A stretch of DNA of 64,000 bases, taken from positions 628,972 through 692,971 of the forward strand of contig CAJNDS010001112.1 of the NCBI GenBank assembly GCA_905221605.1. Reading direction: 5' to 3'. Position numbers and translations under genes: made by a program. The stretch comes from Symbiodinium natans. Lineage: Eukaryota > Sar > Dinophyceae > Suessiales > Symbiodiniaceae. Shown in pieces: positions 31,229-38,535 of the stretch (position 1 is the first letter of the stretch; every line of letters starts with the position of its first letter). Below the pieces are notes generated by a model. It worked only from the letters and a program-made list of their open reading frames with translations. It was not told the origin of the DNA and did not search any database.

Positions 31229-34200
31229 TTACCACATGAAGCGCGCCGTCTCACCGTTGGGCCACGCAAACGGCTTGTACACAAACACCGCCAACGTCAA
31301 CAGGTTTACCACCAAGTAGGCGAGCGCCAGCAGAGCAACGCTGCGCCAAGAGCGGCCGTGGAAGTGCAGGTGCGCCATGATGACCGCTGTCGTCCAGTAG
31401 CCTAGGTTGCCCAGTAACCTAGGATTAAAAAAGGTGCCCTTTTTTGCTTAAAGGGGTTTATAGGGGAACCTAGAGCCCCCAAAAAGGGAATAAGGGCACT
31501 ACTGGGCATCCAAGTAGCGCGGCTCCAGGAGAGGCGCAGGCACCAGGGTCAAAGAGGCAGCCACCCAATAGATGAGCACCCAAAGTCCCGACTGAGCCTG
31601 GCTGCCCAAAGAGCCCAATATTGCTTAACTAAGGAATATTCCTTAAATCATAGTAAGGATCCCTATATGATTTAAGGCAGATTCCTTAATTAAGCAATAT
31701 TGGGCTCTTTGGGTGGAGATTTCTCTCGGGGGGTCCTAAGTCCGAAAGCCCTTTATACCCCTTAGTTCAGGAATCTAACTTAAGTTATAATAGTAGGGAT
31801 CCTTCAGATGACTTGAGGTCTATTCCTGAAGGGGTATCAAGGGCTCTTTGGGCTCATAAGCAATAGCAAAAAGTGAGTTTCGCCTTTAGGGTCTAGGGTC
31901 TAGGGTCTAGGGTCTAGGGTCTAGGGTTTAGGGTTTAGGGTTTAGGGTTTAGGGTTTAGGGTCTAGGGTGGGTTTCAGTCCTGGCTCAGCCGCTTGGAGA
32001 TGTACCAAGCTGCGTAGAGGTAGCCCGGCGCCAAAATGTCTCTGAGCCATGGGCGCCTGAGAAATCGATTCCTTCGTAGCCCAGTAACCATATTCTAAGG
32101 GTACCCTTCTTTGGGGTTTGCTACTTTATAATATAAGGGAACCCAAAACAACAAAAAAAAGTAAAGGGTACCGCGGGGCTACCAAGATTCCACAAGTAGA
32201 ACGTGTAGTGGCGGTTGTCTGCCAGAAGAAAGGGATGCGCCAGGCTGTACCTATACTCCCCTTAGAACCTTAATACAAATATTACTTTTTTGCATATCCT
32301 CTTGGGTCTTTTATAAGCAAAATATTTTTTTAAAAGAAGGGACAAAGGTACTTGTGCACCACGCCAACCACAACAGCCATGGCCCCGACTGACAGAAGGA
32401 ACCCAGCGAAGCTGCTGCTGCAGGCCCCCCCAAAAGTCCTCAGCCACCTGGGATGTATAGAAGTTAGATGCATTTTGCTTCTTCCCCACACGATTAGGGT
32501 TTAGGGTTTAGGGTTTAGGGCCATTGAGTTTGATTGTCGTCGCATGAAATTTCTACGCGAAGCGCCCACCTGGGAGAAAGAGCCGAGTCGTCCACTGACC
32601 AGGTCGCAGCCGTCACCGCGCTGAGGTAGGCAAGCTGTGCCCAATGAGGCGCAACCTCATGGGATGTTCCCCCTTATTGACGAAAAGCTCCTTCATAGGG
32701 ATTATGATAGGGGGTACATATATTCCCTATTAAGATGATAAGGGGGGGGTACATAGAATCCCTATTAAGGACTGTGCGTATAAGGGGGAACATCCCATCG
32801 CAACCTCATGGTTGGAGTGATCCCCAACAACGATGGAGCCATTGTAGAACACAAAGGCGATGAAGAGAAGGACGGGAATGAGCATCATGCCCAGGCGTCC
32901 AAGCAACCTCCTCTTACCATTTGCTTAAGAACCCCCCTTAAAAAAATATACAAAGAAAAATGATGCCTACTCTGGCCCTTATTGCCCTTATAAGGAAGAA
33001 TGTTTGTTTGTTGTTGTTTTTTTTTTTTTTTGGGGGGGGGGGGGGGGTTCTTAAGCAACTAGTAGTCCTGGCTTCCAGGATCAGGGCCTTGGCAAAGGTT
33101 GTCAGCTTCTGAAATGTCACTTCCTCCCCATTCAGCCTTGGTGGCCCAGTAACCACATTGTAGTAAGGGTACCGCGGGATGTTCCCCCTTATACTAACTA
33201 AGGGGGTACATCCCAAAGGGTACCCATTTTTGGGGGTTGGTTACTTTACAAGGGAACCCTAAACCCTAAACCCTAAACCCTAAACCCTAAACCCTAAACC
33301 CTAAACCCTAGGGGCAAAAGGGTACTGGGCAGCCAAGGAGCTCACCCCACTTGGTCGACTGCAGGTCCCGCAGTGCTGCGGTGCCGAAGCTGAACATGAG
33401 CCAGACGGCATTCCTTGGTTTAGGGTTTAGGGTTTAGGGTTTGGGGTTTCCGGTTTAGGGCTTGGGGTTCAGGGTTTAAGCGACTGTCAAGGCTCGAATG
33501 ATCCTTCCGGCTTTGGGGTTTAGGTTTTTTTGCCCCTCCGAGTCCACATCGCAGGGCGATTAGGTTTATGGTTTGGGGGTTTGGACTCTCAGGATCCAAA
33601 AGTGTGGTATAGCAAGCTTAAGCAGTGAACAGTTCTCTGAGTGGTGCTTTCAAAGCCCTTTGAAAGTTACTTATGAATAGGTTCCCTTGTCAGGGAAAGA
33701 AGGGAAATCTTCAAAAATTTGTATTATCCCCTATGCACTACCCAGTTGTAGAAGTGCGATTTTCAACCCAATCTGGCACCAAAGGTCGTCTGCCGAAATA
33801 GAACTGCCACCGTGCCTGCAGCGGCCGCCAGGGCAATGCGCTGGGGTGTGGGTAAGGCCTGGCCCCTCGTGGGAGTTACGAGGTCCTGGGCAGCAGGCTT
33901 TTGTCATGTCGGCTACGAGGGTTCCTGCAAGTTCATGTATGGTTCATGCTTCGCAAGGTAAGTAAACTCGCTGAAGCAACGACATGATGCGCGGCGCCAG
34001 GTCCTGAACAAGCAGGACCCAGAAAAGGGACCCAACATCGGTGTAGTACAGGAGTTGGTAGAAGAAGTGGATGGGATATAAGGACAGCATCAAGGAATTC
34101 GCCGCAGCCAGCTTAGGATCCAAGTGCCTGCGCAACAGCCGGTAGCTGACAAGGTTCACCTCTACTGATCTTAAGGAACCCTAGCAAAACTTACAATTTT

Positions 34201-34534
34201 ATAGCTGTTTCTTAGGAACTATAGCGCCCAAAAATGAAAAAAATCCCAAAGATCCTTAAGTCACTCCCAAACCGAAGATGAAATTGTCAAGGCGAAGCAG
34301 GTCTTTGCTGCAGTAGCTTGCGCCGCTGAGCCCGGCCCCCCTCGCAAGAGAGCTGGACAAGTAGAGCCCAGGGAAGGTGGTAATCTTCGGATCCCACTCG
34401 TCAAACTTTCCTAGGCAGTATTTTTGTGCCTGTGGCACATGGAAGATTTCATCCATGTATGGCTCCACGCCCCGCATGATGAAGACCCACGGGGCTAGCA
34501 GGCAGCTGTGCACAAGGAGCGCCACGAACCACAT
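31229..34534 (-). CDS. ALG10: ALG10/DIE2 alpha-1,2-glucosyltransferase, 12 exons
   Basis: Alg10 adds the terminal alpha-1,2 glucose from Dol-P-Glc to the lipid-linked N-glycan precursor in the ER membrane (family knowledge). Exons (minus): 34534-34265, 34159-33968, 33840-33788, 33413-33342, 33136-33068, 32910-32805, 32655-32570, 32447-32352, 32250-32191, 32071-31981, 31597-31519, 31401-31229. They total 1347 nt, 448 aa, with every junction in phase. Family motifs: EPYMDEIFHVPQAQKYC and WDPKITTFPGLY near the N-terminus, YYTDVGSLFWVLL, LFRQTNAVWL, NGSIVVGDHSNHE, LADNRHYTFYLWNR, and C-terminal LLEPRYW. Family members are of similar length (about 470 aa, from memory). Many hydrophobic segments fit a polytopic protein. 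Donors: five GT, four GA, two GC; acceptors all AG. The start is the uncertain part: an upstream in-phase exon ending at CGTAC/GTAAG (near 34680) or an ATG at 34845 could extend it. Confidence 0.9.
31402..31518. mobile_element. IE-8 element = ALG10 intron 11 (GC-AG)
   Basis: TTGCCCAGTAACCTAGGATT to GGCACTACTGGGCATCCAAG. Exonic flanks repeat GCTACT(T)GG. The intron starts with GC taken from this flank. Confidence 0.8.
31604..31855. mobile_element. two IE-2 elements in ALG10 intron 10
   Basis: First copy 31604-31714 (CCCAAAGAGCCCAATATTGC to GCAATATTGGGCTCTTTGGG). Second 31745-31855 is a diverged relative ending GGGCTCTTTGGGCTC. Both lie in the 383-nt GA-AG intron together with a TCTAGGG/TTTAGGG array. 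Confidence 0.8.
31886..31972 (+). repeat. TCTAGGG/TTTAGGG array in ALG10 intron 10
   Basis: Five TCTAGGG, five TTTAGGG, then a TCTAGGG unit. It ends 8 bp before the donor. Confidence 0.95.
32072..32190. mobile_element. IE-3 element = ALG10 intron 9 (GA-AG)
   Basis: GTAGCCCAGTAACCATATTC to GCGGGGCTACCAAG. The flanking 6-bp direct repeat GATTCC (32067-32072 and 32186-32191) gives both the GA donor and the base after the AG acceptor. Confidence 0.85.
32448..32569. repeat. telomere-type ALG10 intron 7 with 10-bp duplication
   Basis: This 122-nt intron carries three and a half TTTAGGG units and no IE arms. The 10-bp sequence CCACCTGGGA occurs at both edges (32444-32453 and 32566-32575). In the gene's sense it is TCCCAGGTGG: one copy supplies the GT donor and the other the AG acceptor. 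Confidence 0.8.
32656..32804. mobile_element. IE-5 element = ALG10 intron 6 (GT-AG)
   Basis: GGGATGTTCCCCCTTATTGA to AAGGGGGAACATCCC. The exact 12-bp direct repeat CGCAACCTCATG (32650-32661 and 32799-32810) brackets it. Splicing AG/GT within the two copies restores one copy in the mRNA. Confidence 0.9.
32911..33067. mobile_element. IE-6 element = ALG10 intron 5 (GA-AG)
   Basis: CATTTGCTTAAGAACCCCCC to GGGGGTTCTTAAGCAACTAG, with a poly-T/poly-G stretch at 33008-33048. Confidence 0.85.
33137..33341. mobile_element. IE-3 with IE-5 remnant and array = ALG10 intron 4 (GC-AG)
   Basis: Outer arms TGGCCCAGTAACCACATTGT and GGTACTGGGCAGCCAAGG (IE-3). Inside are a 45-bp IE-5 remnant at 33176-33222 and eight CCCTAAA units at 33253-33310. 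Two later insertions into one introner. Confidence 0.8.
33414..33475 (+). repeat. TTTAGGG array at ALG10 intron 3 acceptor side
   Basis: Starts one base from the exon and degrades to TTTGGGG/TTCCGG. The intron (33414-33787) uses a GA donor. Confidence 0.9.
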
Positions 34535-34542
34535 CTTCGCAA

Positions 34543-34680
34543 GAAACCCGAATGGGTGTTTTCCAAAAACCGGGGTACCCCTCTTTTTATACCAAAAAAT
34601 AGAACAGAGAGCCGTTACAAAGGTCCCCAAAAAGGGTACCCCTACGGTACTTTCGGAACCCCCCCAAATCTTACGTACAC
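34543..34680. mobile_element. TIR element upstream of the ALG10 start
   Basis: Arms CCAAAAACCGGGGTACCCCT and AAAAAGGGTACCCCTACGGT; related sequences occur at 22.65, 50.64 and 57.25 kb. It separates the MWFVALL start exon from an upstream in-phase stretch. Confidence 0.6.
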
Positions 34681-34891
34681 GTCGTGGGTGACAGGGCTCT
34701 CGCTTGCACTGAAGATGCCTGTTGAGGGATTTGGATTTACAGTAGGGCTTCGGGGTTGTGATCTCCGCAGTTTGGTTCATCAAATGGCTGCAAAGTTGAG
34801 GACTGGAGGGAGGGGGTCACGAAGCGAGGACTGACGTAGAGACATGGTGCTCAAAAAGCAACTTCTGCTCCCACCCAATATTGGCCCTTCT

Positions 34892-37800
34892 CTATTGCAC
34901 GTCTACCAACTTCCGCCGAGATGCCAAGGCTTCAAATTTCTCATCCGCAGACTTATCTCTGTCCTGCACACAAGCTGATTTCACAAGCCGCGTGTCTGTC
35001 GGTTGCGCCTAACTGTGGGGATCTTACAAGCGATGCAGACTGCTTGGGATCAAGCAACCGTGAAGCATTTTTTGACAACACGTGGTGGTCGCAAAACACG
35101 AACTGGAAGCTCCAATGAATATAGTATAGGGGCCCATGCAGTTAGAATGGGGTGTTTTGGGCAGTTTTGCGAGGACTTGTACTTGGGGTAGTGTTTTCTA
35201 TTAAAGAAGCACAGGTTCATATTTCACCCAGCTTCAGCAGCGAATACAGGAATTGAACTGGCTTGAGAACGTCGGAGAAGTTGTGCAGTTGCACGTGTAC
35301 TTCTTGCGACAATGCCCCCTCCAGCTGCTACAGGAAGAGTCGAGGCACGGCACCAAGCACTGATCTTCAAAGCCCAATATCAACACCTCCCATCCTCCTC
35401 CTCCTCCCTCCCCACCACCCACACACACATGTATACACACATATATACACACGCACACACGAAACCCAACCCTGGACCATCAAAGTCTCCCAAGCAGCAA
35501 GAGGTCATGGCCTCCAGGAGCGTGCTCAAGTCCTTGAGCTCGCTGTTCAACACCTGCTCTGCTGCGGCGTTGCTCGTACCCCTTACCTACTATTTGCTTA
35601 AGAACCCCTAAAAAGCACAAGGGAACAGTCCCCATATTGCCCTTCTAGGAAGAATACTGTTCATTTGTTTGGGGGGTTCATTCCCAAAGAAACTTGGCCA
35701 GCAACAACCCTAAACCCTAAAAAGGGCGGAGCCTGGTATGGGCTATACCCCCCTGAGAACCACAATGACACGAGTGGGTGGTTGTCAAAATTATGATCCC
35801 TTTTGGGTACCCTAAAAGTTCGGTGCCATATTATAATAGGGATCCAAAAATGGACCATAATTTTGACAACCACCCAAGCAGGGTTTCGGGTTTAGGCTTG
35901 TCTGATTTCGCGTCCTTCCCTTCAGCTTCATATACTCAGTGTCTAGCTTAGACGACGCCAAAGGTGTCTGACACACACAGTGTGCGCGTGTGTGTTCCCG
36001 GAACTACCACTTTCTCACAGACACGGAAGATTTCCCCCAAACTCACTTAAGGATCCTGAGCATAACTTAAGGATCCTTAGCGTAACTTAAGGACCCTTAG
36101 CATAACTTGAGGATCCTTAGCATAACTTAGGGTATGTTCCTGGAGTTCGGGATACCGGGAAGTCTGGCTTCTTTGCTCACTTCATGTCATGCGCTATTGC
36201 TTCACTCGCTTGCTTCCCTCGTGAAATTAGCGAACAGAGCGAAGCAAGAATCAACGAAAAAAAGAAAGCGCATAACTTTCATTGCTTTGTTCGGGCTAGC
36301 TCTTGATGCCATTCGTCAGAATGTGCATCAAGAAACCTCATGATAAACCGTGGCTCGTTCGGGCTTCTTATGGCTCAACGGGGCGCTCAGTATATGCCCT
36401 TCAGGTCCTCGCAGTCTTGCAGTGGTTCACGAGCACTACCGCTCTTAATAACCTGGAATTCGCGCCGGCAAAACGTTTGTGTTGCTTGACAACTTTGCTG
36501 GAACTTTCCAAACACACCTAGACCCTGAGTCACCTAGGAAACATCAGGGTGCCGCTTTTGGGTGACGAAGGGCTTCTAAGTTAAGGGAACTTGGGACGTT
36601 TCCCCCTCATACTAACAGTCCTGAATAGGGATTCTCATAGGGGGTACTGTGATCCCTATGAAGGACTCTCAGGGGAACATCTCAACTAAGGGAACCTAAG
36701 CCCTAACCAAAACAAGGGGGAATAAGGGCCTACTCTAGGTGCGAGACCTCCTCGACATCATCTTCTCAATCTACCATTTGCTTCATTGAGAACCCGCAAA
36801 AAAGTTTTTTCTTATAACAAATTTAAATATGTATACATATATGTATGTATATCTATATATATATATATAATCCCTATTTTGTGCTTGCAAGGAGGCATCT
36901 TGTTGTTTGTTGTTTTGGGTTTGCACTCGACAAGCCTGCCAAGCAGCCTCGAAAGTCTTTTAAATAGACTCAAGTGCTTTGGAGGTTTAAGGTTTAGGGT
37001 TTAGGGTTCAGGGGAAAGAGTGTCCCAAACGGCCTGCTGAACATCGAAGAGCTCTTTCTTGACGGATCGATGGAGCTCCTCCACGTCCTGCGCTCGTGTT
37101 AACAATACCTTATTGACACGGCCTGCATCTTGTACACTTGGCCTCACATGGATGGCCTGCACGCAGAAATTATCTTAGTTGCTGAGTTCATAAGCCCCAA
37201 AAGTGTACACTTTCTGATCTATACGGGCTTATAGTACCCCAAAACGTGCAAAGTGTGCCCACTCAACTACTGAGATAAACATAAAGCCCAAAGCAAGAAA
37301 ACATGCAACCGCACAAGGGCGTTCGTGGTCTTGCGTTGGCCCCTTGTGACTCTCTGTGGCAGACAAGAGGGTGCAGCCGATCAATGGCTAAAGAGGGTTT
37401 AGGGTTTAGTTTTTTTTTTCCTCCTGGGTTTAGGTGTATGACCACTGTGAGAAATCCAAAGCCCCCATATCAATGGCTCCAATCCCGCCAGTATAGGATG
37501 TCAGAAGCGTATCCGCAATTCTGGGCCTGCAGCTTGTGCAAGGCAGTGATGCCGTGCAGCACGTCAATTGGGCATCTGATTCCTACTTTTTCCAGCAAGC
37601 CTACCTTTTTGCCCGTTTTTGAAACTGGACTGTAGACGACTGCCAAGGAAAAACGCTAAAATCTAAACACTCAACCACGAAACTCCCAGACCATTCCGTA
37701 ATATACCGTAGGAATACTTAGTAGCCCAGAAAACATATTACAAAAAGGGTACCCTTGTCTAGTTGGTTACTTTATAAAGGGAACCCAGGACCCAAAAAAA

Positions 37801-38414
37801 GGGTAGGGGTACCACGGGGCTACCAGGAATAAGCAAGCTGAAGGCATCGTAATCATGGCAACAATATCCCTAACCCTAGACCCTAAACCCTAAACCCTAA
37901 ACCCTGAACCCTACACCCTACACCCTACACGCTGAACCCTGAACCCTGAACCCTGAACCCTGAACCCTAAACCCCAAACCCCAAACCCTAAACCCTAACC
38001 CCTAAACCCTAAACCCTAAACCCTAAACCCTAAGCAAGCTGAAGGCATCGCGGCGGGGGCGATCCTCGGAAGAGGGCTTCGCACCTTCCACTTGTGCTTC
38101 AGATGGCCGCCCCTTCAATTTGTCGATCTCCTGGGGTCGGCACTTGGTTGGTTTGTTTAGAGTTTAGGGTTTAGGGTTTAGGGTTTGGGGTTTAGGGTTT
38201 GGGGTTTGGGGTTTGGGGTTTGGGGTTTAGGGTCTAGGGTTTAGGGGTGTACAGGGTATATGACCCCGCCCACCCCCCCCCCCCCAATTTTGCCCAGGGT
38301 TGTGTCCAAAGTTCGGGTTTAGGGCTATTTGCTTGAGAATCTTGTCTGTTGGTTGCAAACCTTGACAAAGGAGTTCACTTGCTCCTGTACTTGTCCTGGC
38401 TCTGACGCAGCCAT
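34892..38414 (-). CDS. coiled-coil-rich gene, product unknown
   Basis: ATG at 38414: exon 1 (38414-38361) MAASEPGQVQEQVNSFVK joins in phase (GT-AG) to exon 2 (from 38130) EIDKLKGRPSEAQVEGAKPS. Later blocks: KKVGLLEKVGIRCPIDVLHG then ITALHKLQAQNCGYASDILY (about 37630-37465); VQAIHVRPSVQDAGRVNKVL then AQDVEELHRSVKKELFDVQQ (37165-37010); QVLNSELKDLSTLLEAMTSC (about 35575-35480); LEGALSQEVHVQLHNFSDVL then KPVQFLYSLLKL (35327-35228); and a last exon 34963-34892, DRDKSADEKFEALASRRKLV to TAG. Charged heptad-like segments suggest coiled coils. At least one small exon is missing before the last, because the phases differ. It ends 47 nt before an ATG that might begin ALG10. No family recognised. Confidence 0.55.
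35588..35692. mobile_element. IE-6 element
   Basis: CTACTATTTGCTTAAGAACC to TTTGGGGGGTTC, with CCCATATTGCCCTTCTAGGA as core. Confidence 0.75.
35775..35876. mobile_element. IE-7 element, well preserved
   Basis: GTGGGTGGTTGTCAAAATTA / TAATTTTGACAACCACCC, core GGTACCC ... GGGATCC. Confidence 0.9.
36043..36132. repeat. tandem repeat, about 4.5 x 20 bp
   Basis: Unit ACTTAAGGATCCTTAGCATA repeated with few changes. GGATCCTTA resembles the centre of IE-1/IE-2, so the array may be amplified from an introner core. Confidence 0.85.
36133..36528. other. unique stretch, no gene assigned
   Basis: Plus-strand ORFs of 69 and 72 codons in different frames (for example VKLANRAKQESTKKRKR). The region lies within an intron-sized gap of the minus-strand gene 34892-38414. 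No array or IE element. Confidence 0.3.
36529..36745. mobile_element. IE-8 with nested IE-5
   Basis: IE-8 arms (GAGTCACCTAGGAAACATCA at left, AATAAGGGCCTACTCTAGGT at right) are split by an IE-5 (GGGACGTTTCCCCCTCATAC to GGGGAACATCTC). The host sequence TAAGGGAAC is duplicated on both sides of the inner element. Confidence 0.85.
37170..37265. mobile_element. IE-9 element
   Basis: AGTTGCTGAGTTCATAAGCC to AAAGTGTGCCCACTCAACTA, core CTATACGGGCTTATAG. Confidence 0.7.
37719..37828. mobile_element. IE-3 element
   Basis: TAGTAGCCCAGAAAACATAT to CACGGGGCTACC. AGGAATA is directly repeated at both edges (37711 and 37825). Confidence 0.8.
37830..38050. repeat. CCCTAAA block bracketed by a 20-bp direct repeat
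   Basis: The exact 20-mer TAAGCAAGCTGAAGGCATCG occurs at 37830-37849 and 38031-38050. Between the copies are 18 bp of unique sequence and a 163-bp array (37868-38030) of CCCTAAA, CCCTGAA and CCCTACA units. The right copy overlaps the coding end of a minus-strand exon (RPRRDAFSLL). Confidence 0.9.
38160..38247 (+). repeat. TTTAGGG/TTTGGGG array
   Basis: About twelve units in intron 1 of the gene starting at 38414. Confidence 0.95.
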
Positions 38415-38535
38415 GATGGCCCCTAAACCCTAAACCATAAACCCTAAACCCTCATTCGTTCAGATAGGTGTTGGCCATTGCCCTTCCGCGAGGTAGCATT
38501 AAGCTACCAGCTAGCAGGTCATAAAGGGGCCTGCC

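Noticed and set aside
38160-38247. CRISPR-like interpretation of short regular repeats
   Set aside because: Direct 7-bp tandem units without unique spacers, in an intron-bearing eukaryotic context; no cas-like genes.
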